Part shown: positions 11,401-22,578 of the stretch, piece after piece
How the letters are laid out: each line of letters begins with the position of its first letter
Numbering within the stretch: the first letter of the stretch is position 1
Assembly: GCA_950295325.1 (NCBI GenBank)
Contig: OX485806.1
Span: 43,581,169 to 43,645,168, forward strand
Reading direction: 5' to 3'
Source of the DNA: Polytrichum commune
Taxonomy: Eukaryota; Streptophyta; Polytrichopsida; Polytrichales; Polytrichaceae
DNA: 64,000 bases
Program-made: the position numbers and the translations under genes
The notes under the pieces: generated by a model
The model's database searches: none
Told to the model about the DNA's origin: nothing
The model's input: the letters and a program-made list of their open reading frames with translations, nothing else

Positions 11401-14400
11401 TGTATTTGCCATTGGAGAAGGAAATTGATGACTTAAACGAGAATGAGATTGGCAAGGCATTGGTGGGAGTCGTCCATCCCGAAGGTCAAAGGGTTGTTAT
11501 AGATTCGGGCTCGGGAAGTCTAGGTCCTAATTTTTACAATTATGGGGATAATGGGGATTATGCCCAATGGCTAAGGGAGTACCCCGAGTCCGAGGTTGAT
11601 GTAATGGTTACATTTCACCAAGTAGGCTTAGGGAGTGAATTTCCTAGTGTTAGTTTAGGAGAGGGCTCATTGTTGGAGCCATGTGAGGTGCTCACCGAGG
11701 AAGAGTGGATTAGCGGTGGGTTAACACCTTGGGTAGATGACGTGGAAGAGGGTGAGGTTAGTTTAATTCATGTAGATGGGACTCAAGAGGAGGATGTGAT
11801 TATTGAGTCATCGAAATTGGAGGAGCCTTTACATTTCAAGACCACGTCTACGGGGATAGTTGTAGGTCAAGATGTGAAAGATTACCCCAATGTGCCTTCC
11901 GATTGGTATCGGAACAAAGAGGAGCAAGCACATGTGTCGGAAGCGGATTGGCGGTACGTGGATGTGAAATTAAAGAATGGAAAAACCCGACAAATGAAGA
12001 TGGGCTCCAAATTGGGGGAGAAAGAGGTTAGGGAGTATAGCAATTTGGTGGATGAGTTTAGTGATACTTTTGCATGGTCCTACGATGAGCTTAAGGGAAT
12101 TCCTAGGGAAATGGTAGAGCACCGGATTCCTTTAATTCCGGGGGCGAGGCCAATTAGACAAAAGGAGAGGAGGATGAATCCTCAATTGCAATTGTTGGTG
12201 AAAGCGGAATTGGAAAGGTTATTGAAGGCCGGGTTTATCAAGCCGGTGGAAATCACGGATTGGGTTTCTCCTATGGTCTTAGTAAAGAAAAAAAATGGGA
12301 AATTAAGGGTTTGTGTCGACTATAGGAAATTGAATTCGTGCACACAAAAGGATCACTTCCCCTTACCTTTTATCACCTTGTTGCTTGAGGAGGTTGGAGG
12401 TCATTCGCGATATACCTTTATGGATGGGTATGCGGGTTATAATCAAATTTCCATAGCCTTCCAAGATATCCATAAAACGGCTTTTACTACACCTTGGGGT
12501 ACTTTTGTGTGGGTAGTGATGCCATTTGGGTTATGTAATGCCCCGGCTACTTTCCAACGATTAGTAATGTATATCTTCACCGACTTGTTGTTCAAATCCA
12601 TGACCGTCTTTGTGGACGATTTTAGCACACAAAGTAATGTGGATGATCACCTACATTGTGTTAGGGAGGCATTGGTTAGGTGTAGGAAGATGAGGTTAGC
12701 ATTGAACCCGGATAAGACATTTTTGGGAGTGAATAAGGGAGTGTTGTTGGGTTATGTTGTTAGTGAGAAAGGTAGAGAACCCGATCCGGATAAGATTGCG
12801 GCCATAAGCGACTTGGCAACTCCAACCAATTCCAAGGGGATCTCTAAGTTATTAGGACATGTGGGATGGTACCGGGAACTTATTCCTAATTTTTCAAAGA
12901 TAGCGGTGCCCATTACACATTTGCTCAAAAAGGATGTCAAATTCGAGTGGACGGATGCTTGTCAAAAAGCCTTTGAGGAATTGCGGGATAGGTTGAGCAC
13001 CTATCCGGTGTTGATACCACCCAATTGGGGTAAACCTTTTCACGTCTATTGTGATGCTAGTGATGTGGCAATAGGGAGTGCGCTTTGTCAAGCAACGGGA
13101 GAAAAAGAGAAGGATCAACCTATAGCTTATGCGAGTAAGCAATTGACCCCCGCCGAAAGAAACTACTCTACAACGGAGAGGGAGTGCCTAGCCATGGTGT
13201 TTTCCGTTAAAAAGTTTAGACATTACCTCATGTGCAACCCGGTTGTATTTTTTGTTGACCACATGGCTATCAAGTATCTAATTAACAAGGCGGAGTTAAG
13301 TGGTAGGTTAGCTAGGTGGGTTTTGTTATTAGAAGAATTCGACTACACGGTGGAATATAAACCGGGTCGTATGCATTTACAAGCGGACCACTTGTCTAGG
13401 TTGTCGGAGGAGATAGGAAAAAATCCGGTAAATGATATGTTAGTAGATGATAGCCTCTTTGTGGTCACTTCTACACCGGAGTGGTATGCGGGCATAGTGG
13501 AATTTCTAACAACCCACAAGTTGCCCAAAGAGTGGACAAAAGAAGAGAGAAGGAAGGTGAGGGTAAATAGTAGGCAATTTGTTGTAGTGGGCCATAGGTT
13601 GTTTAGAAGGGGGTCCGATGGTATTTTACGACGATGCGTGTCAAAAACGGAGGTTGAAGCGATTTTAATCGCTTGCCACGATAGCGCTTGCGGCGGTCAC
13701 TTCTCGGGTCAACTCACCGGGCAAAAAATACTTAGAGCGGGCTACTTTTGGCCTACACTATTTAAGGACGCCCATGACTATGTAAGGAAATGCGACGCTT
13801 GCCAACGGTATGCCCGAGACGACCTTAGAATGGAGATGCCTTTACATGTATCATTACCCTTAATTCCTTTCGAAAAATGGGGCATCGACTATGTGGGTGA
13901 GGTCCATCCCCAATCTTCAAAAGGAATGAAATATATTGTGGTGGCAACCGAGTACCTCACCAAGTGGGCGGAAGCCAAAGCGGTGAAGACCGACACGGCG
14001 GAACACGCGGCAACATTTATGTACGAAAACATAATTTCGCGGTTCGGGGTGCCGAAGATCCTAGTAAGCGATAGGGGTACTCACTTTTTGAATGACTTGA
14101 TTCGAGAGATGACAGAGAAATTTAAAATTGATCACCGGAAGACTACTCCCTACCACCCACAAACCAATGGACAAACGGAAAGGGTTAACGGAATTTTGGT
14201 GAGTATACTACGCAAGACGGTTATAGACTCGAAGCGGGATTGGGATACGAAACTAACGGCGGCACTTTGGGCATACCGTACAACCTATAAGGTAACTACG
14301 CGTGCTACACCATTTTCCTTAGTCTATGGTCTTGAAGCGACACTACCAATCGAATATGAAGTCGAGTCACTTAGGGTGGCCGTGAGTACGAGACTTACCG

Positions 14401-14729
14401 AAAGTCAATCCTTACGAAATCGACTAACCGATTTGGAAGCACTTGACGAAGGGAGGAGAATGGCGGCTCAACATATTGAGGCAATCCAAAGAAGGAGAAA
14501 GATTACTTTCGACAAACGACATAAGAGAAGGGCCCTAACACCGGGAATGATGGTCATGATTCAAGACGCACGAAAGCTTGAATTTCCGGCGAAATTCAAT
14601 GCGGTATGGTTAGGACCTTACCTTGTCTATGAGGTCTTTCCTAATAATTCAATTCAATTGGAAACGTTGAATGGTGAGCTCTTTCCTACCCGTACATCGG
14701 GAAGTAGATGTAAGGAGTACCGAGCTTGA
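8490..14729 (+). CDS. gag-pol: gag-pol region of the young gypsy element (fossil copy)
   Basis: One reading direction carries all Ty3/gypsy parts. Gag has a Pro-rich N-terminal segment (repeated PPIPPIPP), a core with the retrotransposon-gag signature around WYRDHAEGHFRRWEQ, and two CCHC-type knuckles (CVQCGQPGHTRQFC and CSNCGGSHPSDTC). The protease region has VDGGSSLNIL. Reverse transcriptase has VDYRKLNS and the catalytic block VFVDDF. RNase H has VYCDASDVAIGSAL. Integrase has an HHCC-type region ending CDACQR and a catalytic core with GIDYVGE and SDRGTHF. The order protease-RT-RNase H-integrase defines Ty3/gypsy. The region looks nearly whole, with about one interruption. Start at 8490 is the first ATG after the leader that opens gag. 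Confidence 0.9.
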
Positions 14730-14790
14730 CTAGGCAACTTACCCTTGGAGCAAGAGATGTTTGGATTCATCCCCCGATGGTCGCCAATTA

Positions 14791-16448
14791 TGTGAGCCCA
14801 AAAGGGTGCCCACATTTAGTCTTAGACCCTTGAAACGTTAGTTGATGCACTTTGAAGTAGCATGTTACTTCACAAAAATATAAAAAGAGTGAAATGTTAG
14901 TCTTAGAAGTACCATGTTGTAAGAGGCTAGGATGTGAGTTGTTATTGTGTTTTTACCTTCGGAAGGATTTGAGTGAATGAGGATAGGTAAGGAGAACTTG
15001 GATTGAGTAGTTAGTGAGTAGGCTAGTACAAATGGATGGAGACAACCAAAGTGACTCAAGAGGCAAGTGCATTCGAATTGGCATGAATGGAGGATCACAT
15101 GGAGCGCACAAGTGGACCACCTCATCATGGCCACTTAATGGGGGAGGCCCAAGGAAGAATGCAAGGTGGAGGATAAGCAAATTCTCAAAGCACCAATCAA
15201 ATCACGAGTTAAGCATCGTGGTTTGAATTAAGTGGTGAGCGACGATTTGGGAAAGTAAGGGGAGAAAGTTATGGCGGCGGAAAGCGAAGGAGGCTAAGTT
15301 TGGGTTGAAGCATCCCAAGTTTGGTAAAGTGTGGTAGGTAGAAAGCCAAGGCTAGTTAAATGTTCGAATTAGGATCCTTGTTGATCATTTGAGGGAGGAA
15401 GGCTTAGAAGATAGGATTGGCGCCTACTAAGTAGGAGGAAATCTCAAGGGCTTATCGTGAGCCTTGAGGGTGCTCACCCCCTCAAGCTTACTATATAATC
15501 CCTCATTCTTCCCTCACTCATCCTCTCTTTCCTTTGTGCTCCAAGGCACCCCACGAGTTATAAGTGTGGGTGTGGGAAGCCATATTGGAGCACATGTGTG
15601 TGCTTAGTTTTTAGTTTGAGAGCCAAGGCTTGTTAGCCTTGAAGAGGGCTTGACCTCTTGGTAGAATTAGTGTTGACGTGAAGGATTTTAAAGTTAATTC
15701 ATGATTCCAATTTGTGGTACTTAAAGTTCATGTTTTGAATACACGTGGTTGCAAGTTCCATGTTTAAGAGTTGAGCACTTGATGTTGTGATGAGTGCAAA
15801 AATATACTTGTGTGGATTAGTTAGTCTTAGTGAAGTTAGGAAATTCTCTCTCCCCCTCTCCTCTCTAGGATTTTAGGATTTTAGGATTAGAGAAGAATTG
15901 TGTGATTAGAAAGGGGTTGTTAGTAGAATTAGGGAAATTAGGTAGGAAGATTAGTTAAGGGCTTGAATAATTAGTGAGGTAGTTGGGGATTACAACTACA
16001 AAGTTGTGGGTTCATGAAGGAGCTGGGTTTATAAAGGAGCTAGGTTTATGTAATTAGAAAGTAAAGAGATGGGTTCATGAAGGAGCTTAGTAGATAGCCT
16101 ACCTAATTAGCTCATAGACAAGTAGTTAGTTACATTATGCTAGTTAGTGTTATGTGTGGCTTTCACAAGTAAATGTATTTGAGATTGACTATAGAGAATA
16201 GTGTTTTTTTTAACACTTGCATCCTCTCTTTAAAAATAAACCACGTGCACAACTTAATGGAGAATGTGGAGCACTCTCGCGATGGCAAGACAAAGGAAGC
16301 AAAGACCAAAGTTAAATCCAAGACCACTTGAAGGGTGAACCTTGCACTATGGACTCATCCAAGTCCAAATCCAATACCGCGGAGGAATGTGAGCCCAAAC
16401 CCACTACTCGGACTACGGACGCTTAAGGGTGGGGGGTTTGGCCTCACA
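14791..16448 (+). repeat. 3' LTR of the young gypsy element
   Basis: A 1658-bp LTR, nearly identical to the 5' LTR over its first ~1.2 kb and its last ~130 bp. Between these it has a short version of the GAAGGAGCTGGG repeat followed by about 230 bp (from about AGTAGATAGCC to AAGACCAAAG) that the 5' LTR lacks. Confidence 0.93.
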
Positions 16449-18599
16449 GGGGTCATGGTTGTGGCGGCTGGGGCCTCCCCAAATGGCATCCGCTCTAGCC
16501 CTAGTCGCATGTATTCAGTCAAATATGGTTACATGCATCTAATATAGGCAATTTCATCCAAGTTCTATGATTTTTGAGATGTTTATGGCAAGTTCATTCG
16601 ATTAAAAGTACCAGAGAAATTGGGAATTGTTTTTGGATTTCGCTATATGACCTTAAAATGTGCCTAAGAAAAGTGGGGGAACTTTGGTCAGAGTGGTGAC
16701 CCTAACAGTTACAGGGGAGCTCCAATATAAGTCTCAAAAGGTTATAATGTTATTTTAAGACATCACCCAACAACTATAAGTCATTGAGTGCTTCATCTTA
16801 TGCCAAGGATATTGTAGTTTCTATGTCATATTCAATGGGTCTCAACCAAAGTAGGATTGACACGTGGCAAAAGTATAGGGATTCCATTAGGAGATTTTGG
16901 TGGATTACAGATCAGTCTATGGTACTCTACTTGCGCATCAAAGCTCCATGCATTTACACTGATACATGGCAATCATCAAACCAACCACCAACCGGAAATA
17001 TTATACCATATTGGCTCCTCCCATGTTCATGTTTTCCCCCATGATGTAAACGGTCAGCAAGAATTCAATCAAATGTCATGTGTATCGAAGGCCAATCCCC
17101 TAATGACAATCCCCCTTTCTCCCCACACAGTTTGCTCATAGTCCAATTGAATGAATTTATATACTACAATGACATATTCTCCTCTACAATGCTCTACGCA
17201 TGTAACATGCAAAGTACAATTTCTAAAAACCCATAACTTGTTTGGAACACCCTTCCCTATGTTGATTACTACCACATGCATATGTTGTGTCATCCACTCA
17301 CCATCCATTGACCACCTTTTTGATATTGGCATACCCTAGGCAGCTATTAAAAGATAGGCAATGTACCATGCCCCTCTTGCGGTTGAGATCTCGAGAATGT
17401 AACCTCGGGGGCTTCACTGAATTTAAAAAATAGGGTCTAATATATTCATTGGGGCACCCAGTTTGTAGTTTCATGCACAACCATAGCAACCCATGTGGGA
17501 GGAATTCCTTAATACTTAAGTGTCTAAGAGGCCAATACGGGCCTCTCGATGCACAAAATCATGTATTTGAGGTATAATGAATATGTGCAGTTAGCTAGGT
17601 TGCATTTGCGAATAGGTTGCCTCTTTGTCCATGCTAATTACTTTGGGTCAAAATTAGCTAGCTTAAACCAACTCATACCTTTGATTATTCCTTTGTATCA
17701 TTCGCAAATGTAAGATCTTTATTTGTTTATTTTGTTATTCTGGTAATAAATATGCAAAATAGTTTGGAATAATGGTTTATTACTATGGGGCAATCTAATG
17801 TCACATGTTTGTGTTACTACGCACATCCTTCTTTTAGCTAAATGTGTCAAAGGTGATCCCATTTAAGACCAATCCATTCTCCAAGTACACTGTGTAAATT
17901 GGTTGAACATTTGAGAGCATGTGGATGCAAATACATACTTGATATTTTGGTCATCAATGTGAACACATGAATGAGTTTTTTCTTTTGTCCTTGACATGGA
18001 ATCACGTATTGAATAAAATTCAACCCATAACTGAAGAAATTATACGATTTCAGGCTTAGCAAGGCTCACAGAAATTGTGTATATATGTTGTATATTGAAC
18101 CCGAGCATCCTTTAAGGGATAAGGGTGCACGGGTTATTTTGATAACTTTTGCGTGTATATTGATTTTAACTAGGTGGTACGGGTGTGAGATAAAGTAGTT
18201 CTCACATAGGATAAGTACCTCATATGTTAGCTATCTCTCCTAACTAAGCAACGCAGGCACGATGTAACTAATTTGAGTGGCTACATACTCTAACCGGAGC
18301 CTTAACCGGGATGAGTGGCTAGCCCCAATGAAGGTGGACCTGTAGCATACATAATAAATATCATAATGCTACCATGCTTCTTCCTGTCTCGTTTCCATGG
18401 ACTTGTAAATAAATATACTATGCAGTTTAGCACAAGAAGATTGGAAATGTAAGCGTCTTCTAGGGCATGCCATCATGTTCACATAACTCGCAAGCAAGCC
18501 GGTGATAGAAGCACTTGGCCGATATCAATTGCGCCATGTCACCTTGACCAATTTCCCCTTTAGTCCTTGGTCTCCTTAGTGAGGTGGACCGACAAAAGC
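16449..18599. other. AT-rich intergenic DNA without recognised genes
   Basis: I see no coding region, RNA gene or clear transposon end in this stretch. All open frames are short and none has family features. Confidence 0.5.
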
Positions 18600-19330
18600 C
18601 TGAGTTGCCAAACGTGACCACCATCATAGGGAACACTAGTATGCAAGAGAGTTCCCATAAAGTAGCTCAAAGAGGGAGGGAACCGTGGGTGTAATCCTTC
18701 TTCGCGAAAAACAACATTCTATTAAGAGTTGAACTCCCTACATATGATGTTTAGTGTCACTTACTATTTGGAGTTACATAAAGCTAATTATTCTTGTTAT
18801 TGATGTGATAACTTTTTAACAAGTAAAGATGTGGTTGTTTTTTAAATGTCCAAACAACCATTTTGATATCGGTTGGCAAAATTTGAGATGCACAGTAAAA
18901 AGAAATAGGATTGAGTGATTTCAAGTAGTGTGTGACATCAAATACAATGTTCAATGTAGGTTGTCATTTGTCAAAACTTATAGTGAGAATCGGGGGACAT
19001 TTTTTAATCTTCTTTTGTGATTTCAAAAACTGTGTAAGAAATTTAGAACCAAAAATATGGCATTTCCATGTGACATGTCATTCTTAATTGTGAATCGGCC
19101 TATGCATGGTTAGGTTGGCCAGCCCGATCTAGTAAGACAAGTTCGAAAGCATATTCTTAATAGTCCAAAACAACTCTTTGAGTATGGTAATCTAAGTATA
19201 GATACACATTGGGTGATTCTATGCATAAGATCCCAAACTTATGTTTTTAGCTCCCACACTGGGAGTTTTGTGGCAAGCCCATGCCTAAACTTGGCAAATA
19301 ATTGTGCTATAGTGAAACGTTTGGCCACTT
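18600..19330 (+). repeat. Copy of a dispersed unknown repeat (family also at 52.5-55.3 kb)
   Basis: Two blocks, about 18640-18760 (GGAACCGTGGGTGTAATCCT and on) and about 19090-19330 (AACTCTTTGAGTATGGTAAT and on), match the tandem repeat at 52480-55270 in the same order. The middle has diverged. Its nature is unknown; it has no recognised coding capacity. Confidence 0.6.
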
Positions 19331-19976
19331 CATGATTGATTGCCATTTTTGGAGTTGGGGCACACTAGTATGCAATAGAGTTCCCACAAGTAACAACGAT
19401 AAAGCCTCTTGGCAGTTGAGAGTCGCAATCCATCTAACGCGAGGTTATGTAGCACAACCAGTACTAGATAGGGTGCCATCATTCGCAATTGAGGTCCACC
19501 CAGAAAGGAATTTTTTAATCCTTTGAATCTTGGCGGCAACATTGACCACCTGATTGGGGAGGATCTGAGTGCCCTGAGGTGGACCTTTACGTGGCAAAAG
19601 TAGGTGCCCAGCATATAGCCCCGGTACGTGCATGAGGAAGTTATCATAACAAGAAGCATTGTATGACATCAAAACCTTTCAACATGTTCCTTTCATCCAG
19701 CTCCTGTATATACAACTACGAAGAATAGATAACTCCCAAGTTTCATAACAGAAGGATTTCACGAGCAAAGCAGATGCTAGTAGGTAATCAGAAGGATACG
19801 ATGCTCACCTTCATGAACAACCATCTGTAGAGGTTGTCTTGTAATCTGCGAGTACCTCACTCTTCATATCAGTCTGAGGCATGTTTGACAGAAATCTGTG
19901 GCCTTCACCTTGAGCAATTGTCATGAAATATTATATGCACAGAAAACATGTGAATCTATGCACATTGATATGCTTG
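19331..19976. other. Intergenic DNA without recognised features
   Basis: No gene or repeat end is recognised. Confidence 0.4.
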
Positions 19977-20992
19977 AAAGATGTTTACCCGGATATTTAC
20001 TTGTTTAAGTGGGTGATGTAGCTGCAGGTGTAAGTGAGGTCCGCAAGATTGGATGAGTAAGGAGCAAACATTCGAAGCTCGATCCAGCTTGTTGGCCATA
20101 TCGCTCGTCAAAGCCTGCGGGTATGCCTCTCTGCGGCTGCGACTATAACCATTTGACAGATACTGTGGTCAGTGCATACTGCTGATAGTCCCGCCGTCCA
20201 AGATGCTGCCAATTACTTCGGTTTTGATTGATGACTTGCTGTGTATGCAGTGACAGCATGTGAGTGGAATTGCTTGTATATCCAGAGAGTTGTTTGTGTG
20301 TATTATCATAGCATGTTGAATCAACAATAGTTTCATATTGAAGTCAGGCTCAAAAGAGTTTGTTTTGGTTAGAATTGATGTTTAGTCACTTCCAGGACTC
20401 TGCATCCCAAATATGAGAATTTTGCGAAGCCCAGTTTATGGGGTCGCTCTCTGGTCTGGACGGATGGGTAACAAACAGTGAAGTTCTTCTTCAGCTAGCA
20501 CAACAGGAATAAAGATGTTTACCCGGATATTTACTTGTTTAAGTAGGTGATGTAGCTGCAGGTGTAAGTGAGGCCCGCAAGATTGGATGAGTATGGAGCA
20601 AACAGGTCATAAAGCTCGATCCAGCTTGTTGGCCATATCGCTCGTCAAAGCCTGCAGGTATGCCTCTCTACAACTACGACTGTAACCATTTGACAGATAC
20701 TGTGGTCAGTGCATACTACTGATATATAGTCCCACCGTCCAAGATGCTGCCAATTACTTCAGGTTTGATTGATGACTTGCTGTGTATGCAGCGACAGCAT
20801 GTGAGTGGAATTGCCTGTATATCCAGAGAGTTGTTTGTGTGTATTATCATAGCATGTTGAATCAACAATAGTTTCATATTGAAGTCAGGCTCAAAAGAGT
20901 TTGTTTTGGTTAGAATTGATGTTTAGTCACTTCCAGGACTCTGCATCCCAAATATGAGAATTTTGCAAAGCCCAGTTTATGGGGTCACTCTC
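19977..20992 (+). repeat. Tandem duplication of a ~480-bp segment
   Basis: Copy 1 (about 19977-20451) and copy 2 (20511-20992) both start AAAGATGTTTACCCGGATAT and end near TTTATGGGGTC[GA]CTCTC. They differ at a small number of sites, by eye about 95% identical. A ~60-bp unique spacer separates them. No reading frame is kept. It lies upstream of the phosphatase exon and the HECT gene. Confidence 0.9.
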
Positions 20993-22262
20993 CTTGATCC
21001 CACCCCGTGAATTGTCAGTGGTATATGCCAAGGTTCATAGTTGAGGATGGACACCGTTTCTCAACACGTGGGTTACAATGAGAACGAGCTATGTGCGGTA
21101 ATCATATACAATCCTCAGGTGAAGTCAACTTTGACGTTCACCAATTTCTGCATCTGAATTTGTGCTCAATCTGCTACCATGATTTGTGCAGACACTTTGG
21201 GTGCTACGATCGGAAGTGACGAGGGAAACAACCCAGACCGTATGCTAGGCCTCTTAAGCGATCACTTAGGGGGAAAGGGAGTAATCGAGTGAGGACATCC
21301 AGGCAGTGTGCTTGGAAGCAGCCATCCTTTGCGTGTGCATCCTCATCACCAGCAGGCTTTTTTGGGGACAAGTAAGTTACTGTTCATTAGTATGCATCTT
21401 GAATGTTGGGAGAGGACAGGAGTGACATACACCAATCGGCAAGGAGGTTAGCAAATGTACCCTGACTTGGCATTTATTTCCAGTATTCCCAAATGAGCCT
21501 GCTCTGTTGTGCTTAAGTGAAGGCCTTTCCACGCTTCAGGTTGTCATTAGCTATTCGAGTCCAGGGTGATTCACGGCTATTCGATGTAACCAGTGGAAAT
21601 TGGACAACAAGGAAATTGGACTATATGCTCAAAATATAATAACCAGTGTAGGCTTCAAAGTCAGCATAGTCGGAGGGTTGTATGGTACTAGAACATGGGC
21701 AGGAGAAACTTGACATTTGAGGGCTAAGATATGGGCCGTGAATATTATGGCCTTAGTCTGAATCTGCACACAATCTTGCACAAAGTGCATATTTCATATC
21801 CTAGGTGGTGCCAGTAATCATTTAAGACCCACATTAGGTGAGAAACCAAGATGCGACATCCCCGAACTCAAAAGTTATAGTATCCTCCACCAGCTACAAT
21901 TGAACGATATTGAAATGCACTTACTATCGATTCATAATCTCCATGCTAGGAAGAGGAGTGCTCTGGATTTGTGTTCTAAACTTAATAGACATACTACGTT
22001 CTAGAACATACTGACCACTTTAGAAAAGGTGTCCGTTCTAGGCCTCTCTGGCATTCCCAGATATGCCAACTACACAAACGCCCTTCATCCTCACAGGACA
22101 TTATAGTGTAGGGTCAACTCACTCTATTCTGATGTTGTTCCATGATCACAATATTAGATATTGTGATCCCACCCTCGTGTTCCGGGGGGTTGTTTTTGCT
22201 AAGGGCAAGTTGCTGAAATGGCAATATTCTTATTGTGGATCCTGATGTTTGCTCAGGTGCAG
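20993..22262. other. Intergenic DNA upstream of the phosphatase exon
   Basis: I searched for further phosphatase or Kelch exons and saw none. An acceptor-like end (GATGTTTGCTCAGGTGCAG) closes the stretch. Confidence 0.4.
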
Positions 22263-22341
22263 TGACTATCTTTCCTTGGGAGATTACGTTGATAGAGGGC
22301 AACATAGTTTGGAGACTACACCTCTGCTACTAGCTCTGAAG
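22263..22341 (+). pseudogene. Isolated exon of a Kelch-type Ser/Thr phosphatase (BSL/PPKL)
   Basis: A 79-nt segment reads DYLSLGDYVDRGQHSLETT followed by PLLLALK. This is the metal-binding GDxVDRG block of PPP phosphatases; the RGQHSLET wording is that of plant PPKL/BSU1-like enzymes and not of PP1 or PP2A. It is bounded by a splice acceptor (GTGCAG) and a donor (GAAG/GTATG), so intron edges came along. The block before (GDLHGQ) and the next one (RGNHE) are not found nearby, so it cannot encode a phosphatase. Compared with the family block YLFLGDY..LETITLL there are three changes, including F to S. It is probably a captured or left-over gene piece. Confidence 0.85.
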
Positions 22342-22578
22342 GTATGTTGTCTCAAATTCAATGAATATGGGTGTTTTTTGTTGAAGTGTTGGTGGCAGCC
22401 AGTGTTGATTTCTTCGGTTATGGAGTGGAGTTCTTGGGCTCTCCCTTTCGTGGTAGCCGCACATGCTTGGGTCTACATGGTCACACATTCTGTCCATTGC
22501 AATTTTTGGCCATCCGACAGTAAATGGCACGTTTTAGGGTCACCCAATTAGAGCGTCGAGCTCAATACTGATTGTAGG

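Larger units (their letters stand above)
5880..16448 (+). mobile_element. Young, nearly whole Ty3/gypsy LTR retrotransposon
   Basis: A 10.57-kb element lies between two LTRs that begin TGTGAGCCC and end GGCCTCACA. Internal parts in order are a duplicated tRNA-Gly primer-binding site with a full tRNA copy between, a ~0.9-kb leader, and gag, protease, reverse transcriptase, RNase H and integrase in one direction (8490-14729). The coding region looks nearly whole, with about one interruption. The aligned parts of the LTRs differ by only about two substitutions that I could find in roughly 1.2 kb, so insertion was recent. The 5-bp flanks (AGAGG left, GGGGT right) do not match, so there is no visible target-site duplication. 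No chromodomain is seen after integrase, so it is probably a non-chromovirus lineage. Confidence 0.93.
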
